A stretch of DNA of 8,645 nucleotides from an uncultured Collinsella sp. (lineage in GTDB: Bacteria; Actinomycetota; Coriobacteriia; Coriobacteriales; Coriobacteriaceae): NCBI GenBank assembly GCA_900551635.1, contig URWQ01000044.1, forward strand, positions 1-8,645, read 5' to 3'. This document shows positions 1 through 6,870 of the stretch, piece by piece. The notes beneath the pieces are model-generated. The model was not told the origin of the DNA. It did not search any database and saw nothing but the letters and a program-made list of their open reading frames with translations. The translations under genes were made by a program, and so were the position numbers. Every line of letters begins with the position of its first letter. Position 1 is the first letter of the stretch.

Positions 1-1
1 G

Positions 2-97
2 TTGGCGGCATTTGGGGGGCCCCTCCCCTCCCCGCCAGCCAATCGGATACTCGAACAGCACGGCTCGACCCCCGTCAACTGGACTTGCCTCGGCTAA
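2..97 (+). CDS. possible 3' end of an unrecognised gene (partial)
   Basis: Frame 2 is open from the window edge to a TAA at 95-97 and ends with the residues ILEQHGSTPVNWTCLG. The last 16 codons mostly end in G or C, as real genes in this window do, and the stop lies just before the hairpin at 111-146, which could end transcription from both sides. Only about 31 codons are visible and I do not recognise the family. The G/C-run stretch at 14-37 gives a Pro-rich reading (GGPLPSPP) that looks atypical. It may be chance; frames 1 and 3 are also open here. Confidence 0.3.
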   Translation: MAAFGGPLPSPPANRILEQHGSTPVNWTCLG

Positions 98-110
98 CAA
101 TCGATGCATC

Positions 111-146
111 AAAAACGCGCCCGACGGTTTTCTGTCGGGCGCGTTT
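111..146 (-). terminator. intrinsic terminator after the SDR gene
   Basis: A 13-bp perfect stem pairs 113-125 with 134-146 (core CGCGCCCGAC / GTCGGGCGCG) around an 8-nt loop. Read on the minus strand it is followed at once by a run of five T (111-115 complement). It begins two bases after the dehydrogenase stop at 148-150, so it ends the transporter-dehydrogenase transcript. On the + strand the tail is only TTTCCT, so it might work weakly in that direction for the gene ending at 97. Confidence 0.9.
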
Positions 147-147
147 C

Positions 148-828
148 CTATTCGGGCCAAATAAATTGTGTGCGGCCGGCCTCGCCGCCATCGATCAGCA
201 GACTCTGCCCGGTCATAAACCGGTTGGTCACGCCCACAAAGTAGATCCACTCGGCGATCTCTTGGGCAGTGGCCCAGCGCTCAAGCGGCGTGAGCTCCAT
301 AATCTGGTTCCACAGGTGCTCGTCTTCCATCACGCAACGGTTGAGCGGCGTGATAACGCCGCCCGGGTCCACACTGTTGGCGATGGCCTGCGGTGCCAAG
401 CGGTTTGCAAGGTTCTTGGTGTAGGCGATAACGCCGCCCTTGCTGGCGGCATAGACGGGAAACTCCGACCCCGTATGCCCACTCGCCGACCCCACATTGA
501 CCACGGATTTGATAGCGGGCGCCGGCTTGGCGACAAGCCCCTCCCCCACAAAAGCGTAGCGCTCGGTCACGTTGATGGTGCCACACAGGTTGGCGGCGAT
601 ATCGTCGGCCGAATCCTGCGTACCGGCAACGTTCACGATCACTTGGGGTTCAAGGTCGCCTGGAAACGAGTCCGGTTCGCGAACATCAACGATCAGATGG
701 CGGTAGCGCTCGTGCTCGATCGCTGCCGGCAGCAGATCAAAGCCCACGACCTCGTGGCCCTCGTCCAAAAAGCGCTGCACGCACGCGGCTCCGATACCGC
801 CCGAAGCGCCCGTGATCAAAACCCGCAT
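148..828 (-). CDS. SDR-family NAD(P)-dependent oxidoreductase
   Basis: This is a 226-residue classical short-chain dehydrogenase, a cytosolic Rossmann-fold enzyme that oxidises or reduces an alcohol/carbonyl pair. Visible motifs: TGASGGIG cofactor loop at residues 6-13; Asp31 at the end of the second strand (GFD), which usually favours NAD(H) over NADP(H); the NVAG variant of NNAG at 66-69; catalytic Ser114; YAASK with Tyr126 and Lys130; and DPGGVITP at 154-161. Length is a little below the usual 240-260. The ATG at 826-828 is set by a strong TAAGGAG whose first three bases are the stop codon of the upstream transporter, so the two genes are co-transcribed and probably translationally coupled. 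The substrate cannot be told from sequence; automatic pipelines would likely say 3-oxoacyl-ACP reductase. The riboswitch-controlled context hints at a link to queuosine-precursor metabolism, which is only inference. Confidence 0.9.
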   Translation of the reverse strand: MRVLITGASGGIGAACVQRFLDEGHEVVGFDLLPAAIEHERYRHLIVDVREPDSFPGDLEPQVIVNVAGTQDSADDIAANLCGTINVTERYAFVGEGLVAKPAPAIKSVVNVGSASGHTGSEFPVYAASKGGVIAYTKNLANRLAPQAIANSVDPGGVITPLNRCVMEDEHLWNQIMELTPLERWATAQEIAEWIYFVGVTNRFMTGQSLLIDGGEAGRTQFIWPE

Positions 829-837
829 ACTTGCTCC

Positions 838-1560
838 TTAGGCGGTTGCGTGGCGCTCGAGGTACTCGGAGCCCACGTTCTCGCGCTCCCAGCCGCGCAC
901 GACCTTGTAGCCCACGGGGCTCAGGAAGACCTCGCACAGCAGCTCGGCGACAGCGCCCGTCAGCGAGCACATAAGGACCTGCACCCAGGTCCAGCCGAAG
1001 AACGTGTGGCTCACCACAATGGCAAAGACCAGGTTGTCGATAAACTGGCCAACACCCGTGGACACATAGGAGCGGAAGGCGAAGCTCGCAAAGTTATTCT
1101 TTTTGAGCATGCGGCCGAGCGACTGGTTGAGCGTGGAGTTAACCACGGCAGAAACGAGCATTGCCAGCGAAGAGCCCAGCACCACGTACCAGGTGCCGCC
1201 GATGGTGGCGTTAAGGGCGGTGTTGACCTCGATCATGCCCGTGTCGTAGTAGGCGCCCCACATGCCGGGCGTGAGCGAACATGCCCAAAAGCACAGGCTC
1301 ACGGCGAGGTTGACCAGCAGCGCGAGGATAGAGATTTTGATGGATGCCTTGGCGCCAAAGCGCTTGCAGATCATGTCCTGGCACAAAAACGAGACCCAGC
1401 TCACCACAAAGCCGCAATCGAGTGCCAGATACGGCAAGCTGATAAGCTCCTTGTTGGCCAGCAGGTTCATCATGATGACGCTCACGAAAAACAGCGAAAC
1501 CGTTGCCGCGGGAATGCTCCGCAACAGGACCTTGTAGTCCTCCATGACCTTCTTGATCAT
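838..1560 (-). CDS. VUT/YhhQ-family queuosine precursor transporter
   Basis: This 240-residue integral membrane protein matches the DUF165/VUT family, whose E. coli member YhhQ imports queuosine precursors (preQ0/preQ1) for tRNA modification. About six hydrophobic segments are visible (roughly 17-36, 43-62, 74-97, 123-143, 168-188, 193-215). Family-type motifs are NLLANKELI near 32-40, the cytoplasmic CQDMICKRFG loop at 60-69, and the GVGQFIDNLVFA segment at 169-180. I chose the ATG at 1558-1560 (MIKKVMEDYK), because AAAGGAG lies 6 nt upstream and the frame before it encodes Arg/Pro-rich nonsense running through the promoter. The gene follows prfC by 156 bp and has its own promoter and a preQ1-I-like leader, which supports the substrate. 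The stop overlaps the Shine-Dalgarno of the downstream dehydrogenase. The family call is firm; exact substrate (preQ0, preQ1, queuine) is not. Confidence 0.9.
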   Translation of the reverse strand: MIKKVMEDYKVLLRSIPAATVSLFFVSVIMMNLLANKELISLPYLALDCGFVVSWVSFLCQDMICKRFGAKASIKISILALLVNLAVSLCFWACSLTPGMWGAYYDTGMIEVNTALNATIGGTWYVVLGSSLAMLVSAVVNSTLNQSLGRMLKKNNFASFAFRSYVSTGVGQFIDNLVFAIVVSHTFFGWTWVQVLMCSLTGAVAELLCEVFLSPVGYKVVRGWERENVGSEYLERHATA

Positions 1561-1566
1561 TATGTA

Positions 1567-1616
1567 CTCCTTTGGTTTTAGGTTTAACGAGCAGGATATC
1601 GGACCCGAACTGCTCG
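1567..1616 (-). promoter_or_regulatory. probable preQ1-I riboswitch controlling translation
   Basis: On the minus strand a 7-bp stem CGAGCAG / CTGCTCG (1616-1610 with 1594-1588) encloses a 15-nt loop that begins TTC and ends in C. An A-rich tail (TTAAACCTAAAACC, 1587-1574) then runs straight into the Shine-Dalgarno AAAGGAG (1573-1567). From memory of the class, preQ1-I aptamers have one stem, a loop starting UUC, a ligand-pairing C just before the 3' stem strand, and an A-rich tail whose ACUAAGG-like end pairs back to the loop. Here the loop GGGT (1606-1603) can pair with ACC at 1576-1574, next to the Shine-Dalgarno, so ligand binding would hide the ribosome site. The downstream gene is a queuosine-precursor transporter. 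The loop is somewhat longer and the stem 2 bp longer than the minimal class; not confirmed by a covariance model. Confidence 0.62.
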
Positions 1617-1645
1617 GACGTCTCGGTCTTGAGACGACGGTGGGT

Positions 1646-1674
1646 ATGATAGCCGCTCGCGCGGCATCAGGCAA
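1646..1674 (-). promoter_or_regulatory. promoter of the transporter-dehydrogenase operon
   Basis: On the minus strand a -35 box TTGCCT (1674-1669) is separated by exactly 17 bp from a -10 box TATCAT (1651-1646), matching the sigma-70-type consensus at 4/6 and 5/6. Transcription should start near 1639. That gives a leader of about 80 nt which folds first as a 6-bp hairpin CGTCTC/GAGACG (1619-1636) and then as the riboswitch-like hairpin. The spacer itself contains a GC-rich palindrome with a GCGA loop, which may affect promoter activity. Confidence 0.6.
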
Positions 1675-1680
1675 GCGAAC

Positions 1681-1710
1681 GGCGCGGCAGCTCCGCAGGG
1701 CCACCGCGCC
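1681..1710 (-). terminator. GC-rich hairpin after prfC, possible weak terminator
   Basis: GGCGCGG at 1681-1687 pairs perfectly with CCGCGCC at 1704-1710. The hairpin starts 7 bases past the prfC stop codon and lies just upstream of the next promoter. There is no T-run on either strand, so it may only slow transcription or protect the prfC mRNA 3' end; some readthrough into the transporter operon is possible. Confidence 0.3.
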
Positions 1711-1716
1711 GATGCG

Positions 1717-3330
<1,614 letters not shown>

Positions 3331-3379
3331 GCGGATCCTTTCTTGCGTTCAATATGCATTACGTCGATGTAACTGCCTT

Positions 3380-3385
3380 ATTGTA
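3380..3385 (-). promoter_or_regulatory. candidate -10 box for prfC
   Basis: On the minus strand TACAAT (5/6 to consensus) lies 50 bp upstream of the prfC start. I see no good -35 at the proper distance, so the assignment is weak. A 14-bp near-palindrome, TTACGTCGATGTAA (3359-3372), sits between this box and the start codon and could be an operator, or chance. The rest of 3331-3469 shows nothing else that I can name. Confidence 0.25.
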
Positions 3386-3469
3386 GCCGTGAAACCTCGC
3401 CATAGGGCACCTATCAGGACAAATTCATCAGTTGGGGTCTGGGTAGCCGGCTTAATCCGTATTTGCCTC

Positions 3470-3499
3470 TTGCATAACTGTGCATAGTGTATATATACT
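3470..3499 (+). promoter_or_regulatory. likely promoter of the GntR-ABC operon
   Basis: A -10 box TATACT (3494-3499, 5/6) follows a weak -35 TTGCAT (3470-3475) with an 18-bp spacer. A second AT-rich stretch, TTATATAC (3511-3518), could serve as an alternative -10. Both lie inside or between the arms of the inverted repeat at 3487-3520, which is what a self-repressed promoter would look like. The region ends about 35 bp before the regulator's start. Confidence 0.45.
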
Positions 3500-3520
3500 G
3501 TGCTTACCGGTTATATACAC
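3487..3520. promoter_or_regulatory. putative operator of the YtrA-type regulator
   Basis: A perfect inverted repeat, GTGTATATA (3487-3495) and TATATACAC (3512-3520), is separated by 16 bp and overlaps the operon's likely -10 box. GntR-family dimers bind such dyads, often with a GT...AC outer edge. As I recall, the B. subtilis YtrA half-site is AGTGTA/TACACT with a 13-bp gap; the left half-site here matches AGTGTA (3486-3491) but the gap is longer. The inner GTATATATAC (3489-3498) is itself a perfect 10-bp palindrome. The regulator gene follows 27 bp downstream, so autoregulation is the natural reading. Confidence 0.55.
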
Positions 3521-3547
3521 GTGTAGCCCAACAGCTAAGGAGCCGCT

Positions 3548-3928
3548 GTGGACATTATCCTATCCAATTCGAGCGACAAGCCCATCTACGAGCAGATATC
3601 CTCGCAGGTCAAAGCTCAAATCCTTTCGGGCACGCTCGCCGCGGGAGCCAAACTCCCCAGCATCCGCGCACTCGCGAGCGACCTGGGCGTGAGCGTCATC
3701 ACCACCAAGCGCGCCTACGCCGATCTGGAGCAGCTCGGGTTTATCTGCACCGTGCAGGGCAAGGGCTGTTTTGTCGCCGAGGGCAACCAAGAGCTCTTGC
3801 GCGAAAACCAGCTCTGCCATATCGAAGAGCTGCTTACGCAGGCGGCAGAACAAGCCGAAGCCCTGGGCGTCACGCGCGACAAACTGCACGAGATGCTCGA
3901 CCTGGTAGCCCCCGAAACCATGCAGTAG
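3548..3928 (+). CDS. GntR-family regulator, YtrA subfamily
   Basis: This is a 126-residue transcription factor. The N-terminal winged helix-turn-helix (about 11-77) shows the GntR signature: KPIYEQISSQVKAQILSGTL, then GAKLPSIRALASDLGVSVIT and a wing ending GKGCFVA. The remaining 50 residues form a short helical tail, far too small for the effector-binding domains of FadR, HutC or MocR types; this short form is typical of YtrA, which usually sits beside ABC genes and represses them. It starts at GTG 3548-3550, supported by AAGGAG at 3537-3542, 5 nt away. The ABC ATPase starts 24 bp after its stop, so the two are in one operon. The trigger is unknown; in Firmicutes relatives it is often cell-envelope stress or antibiotics. 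Confidence 0.93.
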   Translation: MDIILSNSSDKPIYEQISSQVKAQILSGTLAAGAKLPSIRALASDLGVSVITTKRAYADLEQLGFICTVQGKGCFVAEGNQELLRENQLCHIEELLTQAAEQAEALGVTRDKLHEMLDLVAPETMQ

Positions 3929-3952
3929 CCATCTGCAAGAAAGGCTTATACC

Positions 3953-4834
3953 ATGCAAAACTTGTTAGAACTCAAAGGTGTCTCACGCCGCGTGAGCGAC
4001 CGTTTTTCGCTGCGTGATGTCACGCTCGCCGTGGAGCCCGGCCAGATTGTTAGCTTTGTGAGCGCTAACGGTGCCGGCAAGACAACGACCATTCGCGCCG
4101 CGCTCGGGCTTATCAAGCTCGATGCCGGCGAGGTACGCCTGTTTGGGCAGCGCTGTGGCGCCGACGCGCCCGATGAAACGCAGCGCCATCTACGCTCCCG
4201 CGTCGGTCTTGTCCTGGACACGTGCCCCTTCCCCTCCACGCTCAAGGTGGGCCAGGTCGAGTCGCTCGTAGGCCCGGCGTACCCCACGTGGGACCGCGAA
4301 ACGTTCGCCGGATTCATCAACCGATTTGGCCTCGATCCCAAGACAAAGGTCAAGGACCTCTCCCGCGGCATGGGCATGAAACTGCAGCTTGCCTGTGCAC
4401 TCAGCCACAATGCCAAGCTGCTCGTTTTGGACGAAGCCACCGCGGGCCTCGATCCCATGGCACGCGAGGAACTGCTTGATGAGCTGCTTGCCTTTGTCGC
4501 CGACGGCCAGCACAGTGTGCTGCTCTCGAGCCACATTACGTCCGACCTCGATCGCACCGCTGATCGCGTCATCTGCATCGATAATGGCGCGATTATTTTT
4601 GACCTGCCGCGCGAGGACATTACCGACCGCGCCGGCATCGCCCACTGTACCCAAGCACAGGCTGCCGAGCTTATGACTTGCGTCGAAGGCGCCCGTGCCG
4701 TCCACCACGCCTATAGCGTGGACGTGCTCGTGCCCAACCGTCGCGAAACGCTCGAGGCCTTTCCCGAGATTCTCTGCGACCGGGCAACCATTGATGACTA
4801 TCTTCGCCTCATGCTGAAAGGGGCTTCGAAATGA
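3953..4834 (+). CDS. ABC transporter ATP-binding protein (YtrB-like)
   Basis: This 293-residue nucleotide-binding subunit of an ABC-2 type transporter should sit on the inner face of the membrane with the permease encoded next. Visible motifs: Walker A region SANGAGKTT at 37-45, signature LSRGM at 136-140 (in place of LSGGQ, as usual in this exporter-type subfamily), Walker B LLVLDE at 156-161, D-loop GLD at 165-167 and switch His194. The Q-loop region reads VLDTCPFP and lacks the usual Gln. The first Gly of Walker A is replaced by Ser37, which is unusual. A C-terminal extension of about 75 residues follows the ATPase core. The ATG at 3953 follows AGAAAGG. Its stop overlaps the permease start as ATGA. 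No substrate-binding protein is present, which argues for export or membrane remodelling. The cargo is not predictable. Confidence 0.93.
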   Translation: MQNLLELKGVSRRVSDRFSLRDVTLAVEPGQIVSFVSANGAGKTTTIRAALGLIKLDAGEVRLFGQRCGADAPDETQRHLRSRVGLVLDTCPFPSTLKVGQVESLVGPAYPTWDRETFAGFINRFGLDPKTKVKDLSRGMGMKLQLACALSHNAKLLVLDEATAGLDPMAREELLDELLAFVADGQHSVLLSSHITSDLDRTADRVICIDNGAIIFDLPREDITDRAGIAHCTQAQAAELMTCVEGARAVHHAYSVDVLVPNRRETLEAFPEILCDRATIDDYLRLMLKGASK

Positions 4835-5529
4835 AACGCGCCTTTATGTCCGAGCTCGCCATCGTTCGCACGCTCATCCCGAGCATCGCGGGCGTCGGCC
4901 TGTTCATCTTCGTTGTGCTAACCCTTGCCAACGCGCCGGATGGCGATTCCGGCATGAGCGCCGGCGCCTGCGCGGTCAGCGCCATGTCACCTATCATGGT
5001 CATGACCTCGCTGGCAGGTTTCGACAATCAAAACGGATGGGAGCGTTATCGGGCAACGCTGCCTCTCACGCGCAAAGACATTATTTGCGCACGCTACCTG
5101 TGCATCGTTGTCTTCTCGGCCATCATGGCCTGCGCCGCCGTGCTTTTGAACATCATCGCCCTTCCGTTCTTCAACAGCGCGGGCGTGACCTCGACGGGAC
5201 AGACCGTCTTTGAGATCGCAATAGCCTCGGCAGCCTCGATGCTCATCTCCCTCATGATGGTGTTTTTTGCACAGCCGTTATTCTTTCGTTTTGGATATAT
5301 GGAGGCGCTGCGCCTATCCGTTGGCCTGTTTGCCCTGCTCTGGTGCCTTGCCATTGCCACGTTGAGCTCCTCCAACCCCATCAGCAACTGGCTCATGTCG
5401 ATTGCCGGGGCGAATCCCGATCCCGCCGTCCTTGACTGTCTGTGTGCAGGAACTGCAGTACTGGCGCTCGCACTATGTGTAATCAGCTGCGCTGTCAGCA
5501 CCAAGGTTTATCGAGCACGCGATCTGTAA
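4831..5529 (+). CDS. ABC-2 type transporter permease
   Basis: This 232-residue membrane protein has about six hydrophobic segments (roughly 12-33, 43-62, 88-113, 126-149, 160-181 and 203-224). The cytoplasmic motif NGWERYRATLPLTRKDIICARY (broken as NGWERYRATL at 68-77, PLTRKDII at 78-85) is characteristic of small ABC-2 permeases of the YtrC/ABC2_membrane_5 kind, which have a W..Y..tLP.sR pattern. It starts with the ATG of an ATGA overlap with the ATPase stop, so translation is coupled and the two subunits are probably made in equal amounts. With one ATPase and one permease gene, the transporter would be a dimer of both. It is the last gene of the operon, followed by a terminator-like hairpin. 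The substrate is unknown. Confidence 0.88.
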   Translation: MKRAFMSELAIVRTLIPSIAGVGLFIFVVLTLANAPDGDSGMSAGACAVSAMSPIMVMTSLAGFDNQNGWERYRATLPLTRKDIICARYLCIVVFSAIMACAAVLLNIIALPFFNSAGVTSTGQTVFEIAIASAASMLISLMMVFFAQPLFFRFGYMEALRLSVGLFALLWCLAIATLSSSNPISNWLMSIAGANPDPAVLDCLCAGTAVLALALCVISCAVSTKVYRARDL

Positions 5530-5538
5530 TCGACGGCT

Positions 5539-5571
5539 AAAAAAGCTTAGGTGGTACCCCGCTTATTTTTT
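5539..5571 (+). terminator. terminator after the ABC operon
   Basis: AAAAAAGC (5539-5546) pairs with GCTTaTTTTTT (5561-5571) with one bulged A, and inside GGT pairs with ACC around a small loop. The + strand end is a run of six T. It starts 10 bp after the permease stop. The A-run on the 5' side means it could also act on the minus strand. The inner sequence AGGTGGTACCCCG resembles the T-box core, but no T-box leader can fit upstream, so I treat that as coincidence or as a relic. Confidence 0.6.
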
Positions 5572-5657
5572 CAATGTAACGAGGCGGCATAGCGTCACCA
5601 CCGCCCTTCACAGCAGGCCGTCTAGTTCTTGGCAACCAAAAAGACACCGTCAGCATA

Positions 5658-5841
5658 TCGAAGGTGAATACTTTTCCGAGAAGTGAACGAGTAAAAACAG
5701 TGCCCTGTAGCATCGACATTTTTAAGGACTCAATTCCTGCGGTTTTTGTCTAAGAATCCTGCAGTTTTGTTCGAAAAAAGTGTGTATGTTCCAGGGGTCC
5801 AGATTTACTCGTTCACTTCGCGGAAAACCATTCACCTTCGA
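5658..5841. repeat. long inverted-repeat element with 38-bp arms
   Basis: The left arm 5658-5695 (starts TCGAAGGTGAAT, ends GTGAACGAGTAAA) is the reverse complement of the right arm 5804-5841 at 35 of 38 positions. Weaker similarity continues inward for about 24 more bases: read towards the arms, both sides have a TG...ATG...CAGGG pattern. The arms enclose about 108 bp that hold a degenerate 22-nt tandem repeat. Both flanks are unrelated outside the arms, so the boundaries are sharp. Short frames cross it on both strands (for example 5537-5719 and 5722-5910, minus) but have no ribosome site or recognisable family. I read it as a non-coding, possibly dispersed MITE- or BIME-like element, or as a large RNA hairpin. 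No transposase or target-site duplication was found. Confidence 0.7.
5735..5772. repeat. degenerate tandem repeat, 22-nt period, in the element's loop
   Basis: TCCTGCGGTTTTTGTC (5735-5750) recurs 22 bp later as TCCTGCAGTTTTGTTC (5757-5772), 13 of 16 identical, each preceded by A/T-rich AAT(T). Two copies spaced by about two DNA helical turns between the arms of an inverted repeat could be protein-binding sites. It may also be just the internal structure of the repeat family. Confidence 0.5.
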
Positions 5842-5979
5842 TTCGAGCCTTAACCAAATGCCCTCTCGAACTATGGCCCCTGTCTCACCACAGCGATACC
5901 AAAGCTTCATGGCGGGGCGGTATCATCGGACGAGCGCCGTAAATCTGGCGCGGTCGTTCTTTGGGGAGGCATTTCACCC
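5842..5979 (+). promoter_or_regulatory. leader of the EamA gene with a hairpin next to the RBS
   Basis: This non-coding stretch must hold the transporter's promoter, but I see only a candidate -10 TATCAT (5921-5926) without a -35. At 5929-5958 a hairpin forms: GACGAGCGCC pairs with GGCGC-gg-TCGTT (10 bp including one G-T pair, 2-base bulge, 8-nt loop). It is followed by CTTT and then the Shine-Dalgarno GGGGAGG (5963-5969), 10 nt before the GTG start. It could act as an attenuator or merely fix the leader's structure. No known riboswitch class is recognised. Confidence 0.35.
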
Positions 5980-6855
5980 GTGTCGTGGGTCGCAGCAGCA
6001 TTTGTGTCGGCTTTCTTTGCCGGCGTCACATCTGTCCTGGCCAAATGCGGCATCAAGCAGACCGACTCCGATGTCGCGACGGCCATTCGCACCTGCGTGG
6101 TGCTCGTTTTCGCCTGGGCAATGGCGGGCATTTCTGGATCCATTGGAACCATCGGCAGCATCGAACCCAGATCTTGGCTCTTTCTCGTCCTCTCGGGACT
6201 CGCTACCGGCGCTTCGTGGATCTGTTACTTTAAGGCGCTGGGCATCGGAGACGTCAATAAGGTCGTACCGGTCGACAAGATGAGCACCGTACTCGCCGCA
6301 CTGATCGCCATCGTGCTTTTTGGCGAGACGAGCAACCTTGCGGTTAAGCTCGTGGGAACCGCTGTCATCACCCTCGGCACGTTTTTAATGATCGAGAAGA
6401 AGCAGTCTGCCGGACCCGAGCAGCAGCAAGACCGGACCTGGCTCGCTTACGCCCTCGGCGCTGCCGTGTTCGCGGCGCTCACGTCCATCCTTGCCAAGGT
6501 TGGCATCGAAGGCGTCGAGTCAAACCTGGCCACGGCAATCCGCACCTGCGTGGTACTGGTTATGGCATGGGCGATCGTGGCAGCCAAGGGAAAACTGGAT
6601 CAGGTCGCGCACGCTGACCGGCGCGAACTCACATTTCTCGCAACATCGGGCATCGCGACCGGAGCATCGTGGCTGCTCTATTACTACGCCATCGCCACAG
6701 GCCAGGTGAGCGTCGTGGTGCAGATCGACAAACTATCGATTGTCGTATCAGTACTATTTGCGCGCCTGACATTCAACGAAAAACTCTCACGACGCAGCGT
6801 CATCGGTCTCGCCCTCATCGTACTGGGCACCGCCGCGCTCGCAGTTTGGAAGTAG
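5980..6855 (+). CDS. EamA/DMT-family transporter
   Basis: This is a 291-residue inner-membrane carrier of the drug/metabolite transporter superfamily with about ten hydrophobic helices in two EamA halves (about 2-138 and 153-290) joined by a polar linker (KKQSAGPEQQQDRT, 140-153). The halves are clearly duplicated: ATAIRTCVV occurs at 33-41 and again at 184-192, and LATGASW-type motifs occur at 74-80 and 226-231. DKMSTVLAAL (99-108) mirrors DKLSIVVSVL (250-259). The GTG start at 5980 has GGGGAGG 10 nt upstream; no ATG in frame lies earlier. Members export or import amino acids, nucleotides or other metabolites, and the substrate cannot be read from sequence. It stands alone and is convergent with the ferredoxin gene; the 15-bp gap holds only a 5-bp stem (GCGGC/GCCGC) without a T-run. 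Confidence 0.93.
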   Translation: MSWVAAAFVSAFFAGVTSVLAKCGIKQTDSDVATAIRTCVVLVFAWAMAGISGSIGTIGSIEPRSWLFLVLSGLATGASWICYFKALGIGDVNKVVPVDKMSTVLAALIAIVLFGETSNLAVKLVGTAVITLGTFLMIEKKQSAGPEQQQDRTWLAYALGAAVFAALTSILAKVGIEGVESNLATAIRTCVVLVMAWAIVAAKGKLDQVAHADRRELTFLATSGIATGASWLLYYYAIATGQVSVVVQIDKLSIVVSVLFARLTFNEKLSRRSVIGLALIVLGTAALAVWK

Positions 6856-6870
6856 CGCGGCCAGCAGCCG

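Noticed and set aside
85..1581. A 498-codon open frame on the + strand
   Set aside because: It runs antisense to the dehydrogenase and transporter genes, is rich in His, Arg and Gln, has no family-like motif and begins inside a terminator region. It reflects GC3 bias on the opposite strand.
1561..1704. N-terminal extension of the transporter to an ATG at 1702-1704
   Set aside because: The added residues are Arg/Pro/Ser-rich, overlap a good promoter and the riboswitch-like leader, and a strong Shine-Dalgarno marks the ATG at 1558-1560.
5542..5565. T-box riboswitch
   Set aside because: Only the core-like 13 bases are present; the space needed for stem I and the specifier loop is occupied by the permease gene, and no aminoacyl-tRNA or amino-acid gene follows directly.
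5537..5910. Two short minus-strand frames (60 and 62 codons) across the repeat
   Set aside because: No convincing ribosome site, the first runs through the terminator, and their similarity comes from the inverted arms. I keep the stretch as a repeat; a search for multiple copies would decide.
5780..6283. A 167-codon + strand frame starting in the inverted repeat
   Set aside because: Most of it overlaps the EamA gene in another frame, and its first part is simply the repeat arm read through; no family resemblance.
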